20,447 nt of DNA from CAZWUZ01 sp964637655 [NCBI: uncultured bacterium]. Lineage in GTDB: Bacteria > DAOPZR01. The position numbers and the translations under genes are program-made. The first letter of the stretch is position 1. Each line of letters opens with the position of its first letter. The stretch covers positions 1 to 20,447 of the forward strand of contig CAZWUZ010000028.1 in NCBI GenBank assembly GCA_964637655.1, written 5' to 3'. Positions 1 to 8,241 of the stretch are shown here, piece after piece. Below the pieces are notes generated by a model that saw only the letters and a program-made list of their open reading frames with translations, searched no databases and was not told the DNA's origin.

Positions 1-600
1 CGCGCGCGCGCAGGCCTGCGCCAGCGATTCCTCACCAAAGCCCTGCGCCGTGCGCAGGTACTCCGCGAACGCGCCCGTGCCGGCGAAGACCCCGCAGTCG
101 ATGCCGTCATATACGCGCAGCTGCTTGCTGATGGCGGTCACCTTCTCGTCGCGGTCCGCCTGTACCTTCATCCCGTCGTCGATATCATGGATGCTGCGGC
201 TGTCGCGATCGAGGCCCACCGTCGCGGCGCAGTCGCGCCGTCGCTCACCCCACACGCGGTGCACGAGGTCGGGCGACACGAGATGGTCGCTCATCAGCAG
301 CAGGAACTCCCCGCCTGCCGGCAGCGACTCGAGGCCAAGGCGCACCGAGATGCCGTTGCCGCGCGCGTAGTCGGGATTGTGCACGAAGTGCAGCCGGACC
401 TTGCACCGCCGTGTCCCGAGCGCCTGCTGCAGGGCCGCGCCCTCCCACCCCGTGACCACCCACGCCTCGCGCACGCCGTTGACCGCGAGCGCTTCGAGGA
501 TATGATTGATGAGCGGGCGCCCGTGCACGGGCGTGAGACACTTGTGCTCCCGTTGTCCCAGCCGCGTCCCCATGCCCGCCGCGATAATCAGCGCCTTCAT
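1..600 (-). CDS. Sugar/inositol-phosphate nucleotidyltransferase (IPCT-like), 3' end off the window
   Basis: I translated this gene directly; it is open for 200 codons from the ATG at 598-600 to the window edge, so its C-terminus is missing. It is an NTP-transferase (GT-A-like Rossmann) domain. The N-terminus carries the nucleotide-binding signature LIIAAGMGTRL, followed by K-x-LTPV-x-GRPLI. Further on are NPDYARGNGISVRLGLE and the metal-binding LLLMSDHLV, then ISKQLRVYDGIDCGVF. The RGNG and MSDH combination resembles inositol-1-phosphate cytidylyltransferases (CTP + inositol-P to CDP-inositol, used for di-myo-inositol phosphate or phospholipid headgroups) more than LicC-type choline-P or hexose-1-P enzymes. 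In the family this domain is often fused or linked to a CDP-alcohol phosphatidyltransferase, which would lie left of the window. The NTP-transferase call is firm; the substrate is inferred. Confidence 0.8.
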   Translation of the reverse strand, partial: MKALIIAAGMGTRLGQREHKCLTPVHGRPLINHILEALAVNGVREAWVVTGWEGAALQQALGTRRCKVRLHFVHNPDYARGNGISVRLGLESLPAGGEFLLLMSDHLVSPDLVHRVWGERRRDCAATVGLDRDSRSIHDIDDGMKVQADRDEKVTAISKQLRVYDGIDCGVFAGTGAFAEYLRTAQGFGEESLAQACARA

Positions 601-608
601 ACGCAGTC

Positions 609-637
609 ACTATAACTCTCCGTCAGGCGAAAAGCAA
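609..637 (-). promoter_or_regulatory. Sigma70-type promoter for the nucleotidyltransferase, apparently leaderless
   Basis: On the minus strand TTGCTT (632-637) and TATAGT (609-614) are separated by 17 bases. The -10 box ends 8 bases before the ATG at 600, so transcription would begin at or within a base or two of the start codon. A GGAGAG stretch overlaps the promoter and could not be in the transcript. Inferred from sequence only. Confidence 0.5.
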
Positions 638-667
638 ACGCGAAAACCGGGCGGTTGCGCGCGTGCA

Positions 668-714
668 TTGACGCCGGTTGCCGGCGGTGCTACGATGCTG
701 CGATGATCAGGAGG
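668..714 (+). promoter_or_regulatory. Promoter and ribosome binding site for the TPR-like gene and its operon
   Basis: TTGACG (668-673), a 17-base spacer and TACGAT (691-696) make a near-consensus sigma70 promoter. A full AGGAGG lies at 709-714, five bases before the ATG at 720. This ribosome binding site decides the start at 720 over an upstream in-frame codon at 678, which lies inside the promoter. It diverges from the minus-strand promoter about 30 bases away, so the 601-719 gap is a compact divergent regulatory region. Confidence 0.65.
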
Positions 715-719
715 CGGAT

Positions 720-2156
720 ATGACGCTGGGCGAAAGCGCTCCGGCTGCGGCGGCCGCAGGCGGACGACGGCAGTGGTGGCTCATCGGCGGCTGCGGCTGC
801 CTGCTGCTGCTTGCCGCCTGGTTCGCCGTCGGCGTGGTGCTCGTCGTGCGCGCGGTCGCGCACCGCCCCGGCCTGACGGAAACCGTGACGGAACTGGTGG
901 CCCCCGGCCACGACGCGGCGCCGCTGCCGGTCGCTGACGTCGCGCTCCCCGTCATGCATACCGATACCGCCTGGGTGTTCGTCGATATCGCCGCCTGCCG
1001 CGCCGACCTGCAGGCCGGCAACTTCGCCGCCCTGGAACAGTACTACCGCGCGCAACTCGCTGACCGCCTCGACTACGACGCCCGCTACAACCTCACGCAG
1101 TTCGTCCTGCAGCTGGGACGCAGCGACACCGGCATCGACGCCGCGCTGCAGGCATGGGCGGCGGCGCTGCCGCAATCGCACCTCGTGCACCTGCTGCTCG
1201 GGCGGCGCGCCATCGTCCGCGCCTGGGAGTCGCGCGGCAGCGACTGGGCGGCCACGGTCTCCGACCGCGGCTGGCGCGGCTTCCGGGCCGAACTGGCTGT
1301 TGCCGACCGCGCACTGCGCCGCGCCTATGACCTTGACCCGTCCGACCCGAACATCGGGGCGCAGGGCATCACCTGCGCCATGGGGCAGAGCGCGGGTGAG
1401 GCGGTGGAACGCGCCTGGTTCGACCGCGCCGTTGCCGCCGACCCGTACCACACCCTGGCGTGGCAGAGCCGCATGAACGCGCGCTATCCCAAGTGGGGCG
1501 GCTCGTGGGCGCAGGCGCGGGAGGTGGTCGACGTGGCGCTGCTGCTCACCGACAGCAACCCGCAACTCTTCGTTCTGCTCCCGCTCTGGCATGACGAGCA
1601 CGTGGCGCGGGCGACGGATAACAGCGGGAACAATGCGCGCGCCGACCGTCGCGCGGCGCAGCAGCAGGCCTATACCGGCGATCTGCGCGACGCGTACCGC
1701 GACGCTGCGGCCCGCTACCCGCTGGAATACGAGATCCACGCGCGCTACGCCTTTGCCGCCAGCACCAACCGCGAGCCGGACACTGCCATCCGCACGTTCC
1801 GCCATATCATCCCGCTGCTCGAGCACGGGCAGGTGATGCCCCTGCCGCACGACGAGGAGCGCAACGATCAGGCGCAGTACATCATCAACAAGTACGCGTG
1901 GATGCTCGCCACCTCGCGTGACAACCGCATCTACGACCCCGCGCGCGCGCTGGTCTACGCGAACAAAGCGGTGGCGCTGAATCCCGACTGGGAATGGGCG
2001 CTCGACACGCTCGCCTGCGCTTATGCCGCCAACGGACAGTTCGACCGGGCCATCGAGGCGCAGCGCGAGGCGCAGCGACACGGCAACGCCGGCTTCCAGC
2101 GGCACTGTGACGCGGATATCGCGAAGTACGAGCGCGGCGAGTCGCCGCGCTACTGA
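720..2156 (+). CDS. Membrane-anchored TPR-like protein of unknown function
   Basis: 478 residues. A cytoplasmic stretch of about 18 residues is followed by one hydrophobic helix (about residues 19-44, rich in Leu/Val with GGCGCLLLL), so the rest is probably outside the cytoplasm. The body is rich in Ala/Arg/Trp helices. Near the C-terminus two TPR-like helix pairs are visible: PARALVYANKAVALNPDWEW followed by ALDTLACAYAANGQFDRAIE. The middle contains repeated YDLDPSDPN/DPYHTLAW-type segments that also look like degenerate TPRs. No catalytic motif is seen. It starts the plus-strand run, 11 bases before the permease gene. A scaffolding or protein-binding role for the downstream sensor system is possible but not shown. 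Confidence 0.7.
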   Translation: MTLGESAPAAAAAGGRRQWWLIGGCGCLLLLAAWFAVGVVLVVRAVAHRPGLTETVTELVAPGHDAAPLPVADVALPVMHTDTAWVFVDIAACRADLQAGNFAALEQYYRAQLADRLDYDARYNLTQFVLQLGRSDTGIDAALQAWAAALPQSHLVHLLLGRRAIVRAWESRGSDWAATVSDRGWRGFRAELAVADRALRRAYDLDPSDPNIGAQGITCAMGQSAGEAVERAWFDRAVAADPYHTLAWQSRMNARYPKWGGSWAQAREVVDVALLLTDSNPQLFVLLPLWHDEHVARATDNSGNNARADRRAAQQQAYTGDLRDAYRDAAARYPLEYEIHARYAFAASTNREPDTAIRTFRHIIPLLEHGQVMPLPHDEERNDQAQYIINKYAWMLATSRDNRIYDPARALVYANKAVALNPDWEWALDTLACAYAANGQFDRAIEAQREAQRHGNAGFQRHCDADIAKYERGESPRY

Positions 2157-2167
2157 CGGGGATACCC

Positions 2168-3877
2168 ATGGCACGCAAACCGGCGAACCTCATCTACGCG
2201 GTCGACGAACCACCGCCGTGGGGCATGTCGTTCATCCTCGGCCTGCAGCATGTTTTTCTGCTCTCCATCGCCTTTATCTTTCCCGTGGTCGTCATCCAGG
2301 CCATCGGCGGCTCGGAGGCGATGGCGGAAAACCTCATCGCCATGGCGATGATCGCCACCGGGCTTGCCACCATCCTGCAGGGGCTGCCGCGCGGCCCCGT
2401 CGGCTCGGGCTATCTCTGCCCGCTGCTCAACGGGCCGGCCTACCTTTCCGCCTCGCTCCTCGCCGGGCAGGCCGGCGGCCTGCCGCTCATCTTCGGCATG
2501 ACCGCGGTCGGCGGCGTCTGCGAGGGATTGTTCTCCCGGCTGGTGCCGCGTCTGCGCGCGGTTTTCCCCCCGGCAGTGACCGGCACGGTCGTGTTCATGG
2601 TCGGCATCGAAGTCATCCGCGTGGCTATCCCGCTCTTTTTCGGCGGCACCGCGGCGGCGCCGCGGGTCGACGCCACCGCCACCTTCGTCGGCTGCGCCAC
2701 GTTCCTTGCCATGGCCGCGAGCAACGTCTGGGGGCGCGGCCGGTTCCGCCTCTATTCCGCGCTGGTCGGCCTGGGGGTGGGCTACTTCGTCGCGCTGCTT
2801 ACCGGCGTCCTGCCGCTGACCCGCGTCACGGAGTTCATCGCCACGCCGCTGCTGCGCGTCCCGCAGTTCGCCGCCTACGGCATGACGTTCTCCTGGGCGC
2901 TGCTGGTGCCCTTCCTCGTCGCCACGCTGTCGTCGGCACTCAAGACCATGGGCGACCTGACGACCTGCCAGAAAATGAACGATGCCGACTGGAAGCGCGC
3001 GGACATGCAGGTGCTGGGCCGGGGCGTGCTCGCCGGCGGTGCCGGCAACGTCATCTCCGGCCTGCTCGGGGCGCTCGGGCAGTCGGTCTCGTCGAGCAAT
3101 ATCGGGCTCGCCATCGCCACCGGCGCGGCCAGCCGGCGCATCGCCTGGACCATCGGCACCATCCTTATCGGGGCCGCCTTCCTCCCCAAGCTGGCCTTCA
3201 TCTTCGTCCTCATGCCGCGCCCGGTCATGGGCGCCGCGCTCGTCTTCTCGGTCAGTTTCATGATCGTTGCCGGCCTGCAGATCATCACCGCGCGCATGCT
3301 CGATGCGCGCAAGACCTTTGTCGTCGGGGTGGCGGTTATTTTCGGGCTCAGCGTCGATTTCTGCCCCGCCCTCTACGCGCAGCTGCCGCACTGGTGCCAG
3401 CCGCTGTGCGCCTCGTCGCTGTCGCTGGCCACCCTCGCCGCCGTGGTGCTCAACCTGTTCTTCCGCCTCGGGATCAGCCGCACGCTCGTGCTCGACCTGC
3501 GCACCGGCGAGGACGCCGCCGACACCATCTTCCGCGCCGTCGAGCAGCAGGGGGCGGCGTGGGGGGCGCGCCGCGAGGTGATGTACGCGGCCAAGGCGGC
3601 GCTCACCGAATTCATGGAAGCGGCGGCGGAACTGCCGCTCACCGACCCGGTTGTGCGGGTCACCCTGACGTTCGACGAGTTCAACCTCGACGCGCGCCTC
3701 CGCTACGCCGGGCCACTGCTCCCCGACGGGGCGGTGCGCCCGACCCGCGACGAACTGCGCACTGACCCGCAGGCGCCGCTGCGCCTTGCCGCCTTCCTGC
3801 TGCGCCAGTATGCCGACCGCGTCACCGGCACGGCGGTGCCCGGCGGCAGCGAAGTCACGCTGCATTTCGTGCACTGA
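2168..3877 (+). CDS. NCS2/SLC23 nucleobase permease with C-terminal RsbW-like domain
   Basis: 569 residues in two parts. Residues about 15-435 are a polytopic transporter of the nucleobase:cation symporter-2 (xanthine/uracil permease) type. It has the TM1 GLQH motif, the pore segment MGDLTTCQKMND and the TM10-region NIGLAIATGAASRR, matching the family's N-x-G...TG...SR pattern. Residues about 445-569 are soluble and resemble the GHKL/HATPase fold of anti-sigma kinases: an ALTEFMEAA helix where the N-box should be, the strand LTFDEFNLDARLRY, then AAFLLRQYADRV and GGSEVTLHF at the end. The ATP-binding Asn of the N-box and the DxG and GxG glycines are not evident, so it may bind a partner rather than phosphorylate. 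Its stop overlaps the next gene's start by one base (TGATG), and the next two genes are an RsbU-like phosphatase and a STAS protein. The transport substrate and the domain's activity are inferred. Confidence 0.85.
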   Translation: MARKPANLIYAVDEPPPWGMSFILGLQHVFLLSIAFIFPVVVIQAIGGSEAMAENLIAMAMIATGLATILQGLPRGPVGSGYLCPLLNGPAYLSASLLAGQAGGLPLIFGMTAVGGVCEGLFSRLVPRLRAVFPPAVTGTVVFMVGIEVIRVAIPLFFGGTAAAPRVDATATFVGCATFLAMAASNVWGRGRFRLYSALVGLGVGYFVALLTGVLPLTRVTEFIATPLLRVPQFAAYGMTFSWALLVPFLVATLSSALKTMGDLTTCQKMNDADWKRADMQVLGRGVLAGGAGNVISGLLGALGQSVSSSNIGLAIATGAASRRIAWTIGTILIGAAFLPKLAFIFVLMPRPVMGAALVFSVSFMIVAGLQIITARMLDARKTFVVGVAVIFGLSVDFCPALYAQLPHWCQPLCASSLSLATLAAVVLNLFFRLGISRTLVLDLRTGEDAADTIFRAVEQQGAAWGARREVMYAAKAALTEFMEAAAELPLTDPVVRVTLTFDEFNLDARLRYAGPLLPDGAVRPTRDELRTDPQAPLRLAAFLLRQYADRVTGTAVPGGSEVTLHFVH

Positions 3878-5868
3878 TGTTCGTCCGCCGCCTGCTGCTG
3901 CTCCTCACCGGCCTGCTGCTGGTGAGCGGGCTGAGCGCGCTGTTGCTCACCGCTCTGGTGCTGCGCGCGGCTGTGGGTGGACAGGTGGCACGGGCGGCGG
4001 ACAATGGCGTGCGCCAGCTGGCGGCGCGCATCGACGGGGCGGCGCGCGAAATCGACCGCTACCGCGCCGCGGCGCTGGCTGCCCGCCGCCGGCAGCTCGA
4101 AGACGCCGCCGGCCTGCTCGTCGCGCACTTTGACGCCCACCGCGCGCTGGCTGCCGCCGGCCGTCTGACCGACGCCGAGGCGCGGCAGCGCGCGTACGCT
4201 GCCGCCGGCACCATGCGCTACGGGCATGACGACTACTATTTCGTCTACGACCGCCAGGGTGTGAACCTGGCCCATGCCGATCCCGCCATCCGCGGGCGGA
4301 ACATGCTCGGGTTCCGCGATGTGCGTGGCGCGCTGGCAACGCAGCAGATGCTGGCCGTCGCCGCGGCCGCCGATTCCGGGTATCTCACCTTCTGGTTCTG
4401 CCGCCTCGGTGACAGCGTGCCGTCGGAGAAACTCAGCTGCATCCGCCGCTACGAGCCGTGGCAGTGCGTCATCGGTACCGGGGTCTATATCGACGACATC
4501 GAGCGCGAGGTTGCCGCCTACCGCGCGCAGCTCATCGCGTCGCTGCGCGCGGAACTGACGGGGCTCGGGCCCGGCCCGCACAGCCGCTTCGTCATTATCG
4601 ACCGGCAGGGCGGTGTCATCGCCCATGCGCAGGGCCTGACGGCACTGGCGCGGACGGATGTGCGGGTGGCGGAGGCGGCCCGGGCTGTGCACGCCGGCAC
4701 GGTGTACCGCGGCCCGTTCGACGACGGGATGACCCCGGTGACGGTGCGCGGCCGGCACAGCGCGCCTGCCGACTGGTATATCCTGGCGGTGCTCGACGAC
4801 CGCGACCTGGACGGGCCGGTGCACCGGGCGCTGGCGCTGCAGTGCGCGCTGCTGCTGCTTGCCACGCTCGCCGCCATCCTCGCCGCGCTTGTCCTCGCGC
4901 GGCGGCTGACCCGTCCGCTGCCGCTGCTGGCGGCACAGGCGCAGGCGCTGGCGACGGGCGGATTCGGAGCGCTCGACGGGGCCGCGGGTGCGTGCCGCGA
5001 ACTGGCTGCCGGGCGCGACGACGAACTGGGTAAACTGGCGCAGGCGCTGGCGACCATGACCGCCGCGCTGCAGCGGCATGTCGCGGAACTGGCGGATGCC
5101 ACCGCGGCGCGCGAACGCATGGCGAGCGAACTGCGCATCGCCCGCGATATCCAGATGGCGATGCTCACCCCGCCGGCGGTGCCGCCCGGAGCGCCGTATG
5201 AACTCGCGGCCTATCTCGCCCCCGCCCGGGAGATCGGCGGCGACCTCTACCTGTGCCTGCCGCTCGCCGATGGACGCCTCCTGCTGGCGGTCGGCGATGT
5301 CTCCGGCAAGGGGGTCCCCGCCGCCCTGCTGATGGCGCGCACGGTCACCGCGCTGCGCCTGCTCGCCGCCGGTGACGCGGCCGGCGATCCGCCGCGCCTG
5401 CTGGCGCGGCTCAATGCCGAACTGGTGCGGGATAACGACCAGTGCCATTTTGTCACGCTCTGGTGCGGGGTCTACACCCCCGCCACCGGCGTGCTCGCCT
5501 ATGCCGGCGCCGGGCACTGCCTGCCGCTGCTGCGCGAAGCCGCAGGCGGTGTGCGTGCCGGTGAGCAGTTGCGCGGCGGGCCGCTCGGCCTGCGGGAACA
5601 GGCGGTGTTCACGGGCACCGCGCTTACCCTGCCGCCGGGCGCCACGCTGCTCGTCTACACCGACGGCGTGACGGAGGCGCAGAATGCGACCGGCGGGTTT
5701 TACGGCGACGAACGCCTGGGTGACTGGTTCGCGGCGCGGCCGTCCGGTGAAACGGCAACTGCACTGGTGGCGGCGCTGGTGGCCGAGGTGGCGGCTTTTG
5801 CCGCCGGCGCGCCGCCGGCCGACGACCTGACTACGCTGGCGCTGCGGCGCCAGCCCGCGGGAGAGTAG
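3877..5868 (+). CDS. Cache-HAMP-SpoIIE (PP2C) sensor phosphatase, RsbU-like
   Basis: 663 residues. TM1 (about 5-30) is followed by an extracytoplasmic Cache-type sensor region. That region has DDYYFVYDRQGVNLAH at about 114-130 and YEPWQCVIGTGVYIDDIE at about 190, then a second fold beginning RFVIIDRQGGVIAH at about 234. TM2 is about 315-340, then a HAMP-like linker and coiled coil. The C-terminal PP2C/SpoIIE domain (about 420-655) has the metal-binding motifs EIGGDLY, VGDVSGKG, LLVYTDGVTEAQN and DDLTTLAL, so catalytic aspartates are present. In the family this dephosphorylates a phospho-STAS anti-anti-sigma factor in response to a ligand, and a STAS gene follows five bases downstream. The stimulus is unknown; Cache domains bind small molecules outside the membrane. 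Confidence 0.92.
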   Translation: MFVRRLLLLLTGLLLVSGLSALLLTALVLRAAVGGQVARAADNGVRQLAARIDGAAREIDRYRAAALAARRRQLEDAAGLLVAHFDAHRALAAAGRLTDAEARQRAYAAAGTMRYGHDDYYFVYDRQGVNLAHADPAIRGRNMLGFRDVRGALATQQMLAVAAAADSGYLTFWFCRLGDSVPSEKLSCIRRYEPWQCVIGTGVYIDDIEREVAAYRAQLIASLRAELTGLGPGPHSRFVIIDRQGGVIAHAQGLTALARTDVRVAEAARAVHAGTVYRGPFDDGMTPVTVRGRHSAPADWYILAVLDDRDLDGPVHRALALQCALLLLATLAAILAALVLARRLTRPLPLLAAQAQALATGGFGALDGAAGACRELAAGRDDELGKLAQALATMTAALQRHVAELADATAARERMASELRIARDIQMAMLTPPAVPPGAPYELAAYLAPAREIGGDLYLCLPLADGRLLLAVGDVSGKGVPAALLMARTVTALRLLAAGDAAGDPPRLLARLNAELVRDNDQCHFVTLWCGVYTPATGVLAYAGAGHCLPLLREAAGGVRAGEQLRGGPLGLREQAVFTGTALTLPPGATLLVYTDGVTEAQNATGGFYGDERLGDWFAARPSGETATALVAALVAEVAAFAAGAPPADDLTTLALRRQPAGE

Positions 5869-5873
5869 ACGCG

Positions 5874-6218
5874 ATGCAACTGACGGAACTACGGCAGGGG
5901 AATGTGGTGGTGCTGGCGGTGCGCGGGCGGCTTGACGCGCTGACGGCGCCGGAACTGCTGCAGCGGGGCAGCGCGCTCTTCGCGCGCGGCGACCGGTGCC
6001 TGCTCATCGACTGCAGCAACCTCGAATACCTGAGCAGCGGCGGCGTGCGCGCCTTTTTCGCCCTCGGCCGGCAGGTGCCTGCGGGCGGGACACTGGCCTT
6101 TGCCGGGCCTGACGCCAACGTGCGCAAGGTCATGGTTATGGTCGAACTCGACCGCGATTATACCGTGTATGCCGATGTGCCCGCGGCGCTCACCGCGCTC
6201 GCGGAGACGGGCGGATGA
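5874..6218 (+). CDS. STAS-domain anti-anti-sigma factor (SpoIIAA/RsbV-like)
   Basis: 114 residues, a single STAS domain of normal length. It opens with the beta strand [18 protein letters not shown] and contains the strand [20 protein letters not shown]. The phosphoacceptor serine of the family (DSSG in SpoIIAA) corresponds to Ser55 in the SSGG here; Ser54 precedes it, and the usual Asp is replaced by Leu. Family role: unphosphorylated protein binds and sequesters an anti-sigma kinase, and phosphorylated protein is reactivated by an RsbU-type phosphatase. It sits five bases after that phosphatase, and its stop overlaps the next ATG (ATGA). The only RsbW-like module in view is the tail of the upstream permease, so that tail is its most likely partner (inference). 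Confidence 0.9.
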   Translation: MQLTELRQGNVVVLAVRGRLDALTAPELLQRGSALFARGDRCLLIDCSNLEYLSSGGVRAFFALGRQVPAGGTLAFAGPDANVRKVMVMVELDRDYTVYADVPAALTALAETGG

Positions 6219-7291
6219 CCCGTGGTGCGCGCCTGCGCCTGCTCGTGCTGTCGCTGCTGCTGGGCGTACTGCTTGCCGCCTATGTCCGTTCCGGAGGGAC
6301 ACCCATGACCGGCACCAATGATACCGCCTGCACCCCGGAGGCCTGCACCTGGCCGACCGACGACGCAGAATTGCGCCGCCTGCTTACGCCCGAACAGTAC
6401 CGCATCGTGCGCGAAAACGGCACCGAGCAGCCCTTCGCCAACGCGTACTGGAACCACCACGACACCGGTATCTACGTCGATGTCGTCTCGGGGGAAGCGC
6501 TCTTTGCCTCGACCGACAAGTTCAACTCCGGTACCGGGTGGCCGAGTTTCATCCGCCCGGTTACCCCGGACGCGGTGGTCGAGCGGCGCGACAGCAGCCA
6601 CGGGATGACCCGCACCGAGGTGCGCAGCGCGCGCGCCAACTCACATCTCGGGCATCGCTTCGACGACGGGCCCGCCCCGACGGGGCTGCGCTACTGCATC
6701 AATTCCGCCGCCTTGCGTTTCGTCCCGGTGGACGAACTGGCGGCGGGCGGCTACGGCGCGCTGCTGCCCCGCTTCGGACGCAGCGCCGACACCGTTGCCA
6801 ACATCGCCATCTTCGGCGCCGGTTGCTTCTGGGGAGCGGAAGCATATTTCCGCCGTGTGCGCGGCGTGCGCACGGTTGCGGTCGGCTATGCCGGCGGCAC
6901 CGTGCCGTCGCCCACCTATGAGCAGGTGTGCAACGGTACCACCGGGCATGCCGAGGTGGTGCGTCTCACCTTCGACCCCACCATCATCACCTACGAACAA
7001 CTGCTGCGCCATTTCCTGCGCATGCATGATCCGACCTCGCTCAACCGGCAGGGGAATGACCGCGGCACGCAGTACCGCTCCCTTATCGTCGCCACGACCG
7101 CCGCGCAGGAGCAGGCGGCGCGCGCGGTATTGCAGCGCGCCGCGGCCCGCTATCCGCGCCCCCTCGTCACGGAACTCAGCCGCGCCGACGCCTTCTGGCC
7201 GGCCGAGGACTACCATCAGGACTACCTCGGGCAGAATCCCGGCGGCTACTGCCACGTCGACCTCGACCTGGCCGCGCAGCCGCTCGATTGA
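6215..7291 (+). CDS. msrAB: Bifunctional methionine sulfoxide reductase, MsrB-MsrA fusion, probably exported
   Basis: 358 residues. The N-terminus is a hydrophobic signal or anchor ([17 protein letters not shown], about residues 8-25). MsrB covers about 45-180, with [10 protein letters not shown] and [11 protein letters not shown], placing the catalytic Cys at 161. The zinc CxxC pair of many MsrBs is absent ([13 protein letters not shown] instead). MsrA covers about 200-350, with [12 protein letters not shown] (catalytic Cys204), VGYAGG, GHAEVV and YRSLIV. The enzyme reduces both R- and S-methionine sulfoxide; with a signal segment it would repair envelope proteins. The B-before-A order is the less common fusion order. 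The start overlaps the STAS stop (ATGA). An internal ATG at 6305 (Met31) has a better ribosome binding site and would give a cytosolic form, so the start is uncertain. Confidence 0.93.
   Translation: MTRGARLRLLVLSLLLGVLLAAYVRSGGTPMTGTNDTACTPEACTWPTDDAELRRLLTPEQYRIVRENGTEQPFANAYWNHHDTGIYVDVVSGEALFASTDKFNSGTGWPSFIRPVTPDAVVERRDSSHGMTRTEVRSARANSHLGHRFDDGPAPTGLRYCINSAALRFVPVDELAAGGYGALLPRFGRSADTVANIAIFGAGCFWGAEAYFRRVRGVRTVAVGYAGGTVPSPTYEQVCNGTTGHAEVVRLTFDPTIITYEQLLRHFLRMHDPTSLNRQGNDRGTQYRSLIVATTAAQEQAARAVLQRAAARYPRPLVTELSRADAFWPAEDYHQDYLGQNPGGYCHVDLDLAAQPLD
6291..6307 (+). promoter_or_regulatory. Internal ribosome binding site and alternative start in msrAB
   Basis: GGAGGG at 6293-6298 lies six bases before an in-frame ATG (6305-6307, Met31). 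Initiation here would remove the signal segment exactly and leave both catalytic domains intact. The upstream ATG at 6215 relies on overlap with the STAS stop. Both may be used. Confidence 0.5.
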
Positions 7292-7353
7292 CCGGAAGGC
7301 AGATGCTTGGTACGATGCCGGCAGGGATGCAACGTTGCAGTCGGTTCCATGTT

Positions 7354-7462
7354 TTCCTCTCCCGCCGGGAGAGGAAGCCGCAGGGCGGCAGGTGAGGGGT
7401 GCACAATTGGACGTAGCCCCTCACCCGACGCTGCGCGTCGCCCTCTCCCCGGGGGAGAGGGG
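7354..7462. repeat. Intergenic palindromic repeat unit with three nested hairpins
   Basis: The 7292-7507 gap contains three inverted repeats. CCTCTCCC/GGGAGAGG at 7356-7374 has a three-base loop. GTGAGGGG/CCCCTCAC has arms at 7392-7399 and 7417-7424. CCCTCTCCC/GGGAGAGGG at 7441-7461 has a three-base loop. The outer arms can also pair with each other across the unit. The CTCTCCC...GGGAGAGG design is like REP/BIME-type dispersed repeats seen between genes in many proteobacteria. There is no T-run for a classical terminator, but such RNA hairpins could limit read-through or protect the msrAB transcript end. Confidence 0.7.
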
Positions 7463-7507
7463 ACTACTGGCAGAACAGTGCTGTTGAAGTAACTTGAGGG
7501 GAAGAAC

Positions 7508-7738
7508 ATGGCTGAACCGGCGGTGCAACGCTTCCTGGTGTGCGTCAACAACCGTGGGTATGCGGTTTCCCTGGAAAAGCGGAAAATCCATGTGGCGTTG
7601 CCTGACAGTGAGGCGGACAAACACGGGCAGGTGCGCGTTATCGATGAATCGGGAGAGGAGTATCTCTATCCGCAGTCGATGTTCATCGAAATTTCCCTGC
7701 CGGTTGCCGTGCAACGGGCTGTGACGAAAGCAGCATGA
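7508..7738 (+). CDS. Small conserved protein of unknown function
   Basis: 76 residues with no membrane segment or signal. The sequence has the pattern FLVCVNNRGYAVSLEKRKI followed by an acidic stretch and VRVIDESGEEYLYPQSMF. I recall this as a small family found widely as single-domain hypotheticals in bacteria, but no function is known to me. AGGGG lies about 11 bases before the ATG. The stop overlaps the next ATG (ATGA), so it is translated with the following membrane protein. Confidence 0.7.
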   Translation: MAEPAVQRFLVCVNNRGYAVSLEKRKIHVALPDSEADKHGQVRVIDESGEEYLYPQSMFIEISLPVAVQRAVTKAA

Positions 7739-8241
7739 GTGTAATAACCGGCCGCAAAATTTCCGCCATGAGTCACGAAGATGCGCAGTGCGCGCAGGAA
7801 ATGCTGCGCCTGCTGGCCACCACACGCACCATCGCCCTTGTCGCCATCATCGGTGGCACCCTCCCCATTGCCGGCATCATCGTCTGGCAGCTGCAGGGGC
7901 AGCTGCCGCTGGCGGCGCTCGCCGGTATTGCCACGCTCATTGTCGTCATGGACATCGTCGGGGCTGCTGTCATCTGGCAGGTCATGGGGCGGCAGCAGGC
8001 GGCGCTGGCCGACGAGGTGCAGCGCGGGCAGGTCGAGGAGATCATCTGCACGCTTCCCGACGGACTGCTCTGGTACAGCACGCTCGCCCGGGAGTGCAAT
8101 CTGCCCGAGGGGAAGGCGTCAGGCGCGCCCCGCGCCGTGCGCACGCTGCAGCTGCTGCGCCGCAAACTGCACCCCGGACAGCAGGTGCGCCTGCGTGTGC
8201 TGCCGCAGAGCCGCCAGCTCCTCAGCGCCGCACCCTGCTGA
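7735..8241 (+). CDS. Two-TM membrane protein of unknown function
   Basis: 168 residues. Two hydrophobic helices at about 32-52 and 58-82 (IALVAIIGGTLPIAGIIVW and LAALAGIATLIVVMDIVGAA) form a hairpin. A C-terminal cytoplasmic part of about 80 residues is rich in Leu/Arg/Gln, and no motif was recognised in it. The start at 7735 overlaps the upstream stop; Met12 (7768) is a possible alternative without such coupling. It is co-transcribed with the 76-residue protein before it. Confidence 0.6.
   Translation: MSVITGRKISAMSHEDAQCAQEMLRLLATTRTIALVAIIGGTLPIAGIIVWQLQGQLPLAALAGIATLIVVMDIVGAAVIWQVMGRQQAALADEVQRGQVEEIICTLPDGLLWYSTLARECNLPEGKASGAPRAVRTLQLLRRKLHPGQQVRLRVLPQSRQLLSAAPC

Noticed and set aside
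245-610. Minus-strand 121-codon frame at the left edge
   Set aside because: It is out of frame with the nucleotidyltransferase (ATG at 600), which carries a complete NTP-transferase signature.
690-2174. Minus-strand open frame of 494 codons opposite the TPR-like gene
   Set aside because: The plus-strand frame has a promoter, AGGAGG, a membrane helix and TPR-like repeats; the minus frame has none of these and would overlap the divergent promoter region.
2150-3874. Minus-strand open frame of 574 codons opposite the permease, and the overlapping plus-strand frame 2023-3765
   Set aside because: The NCS2 permease in the plus frame has transporter motifs throughout. The others are low-complexity Arg/Gly/Pro or Glu/Gly/Arg shadows.
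7441-7461. Rho-independent terminator
   Set aside because: The hairpin is strong but no T-run follows on either strand; it is better treated as part of the palindromic repeat.
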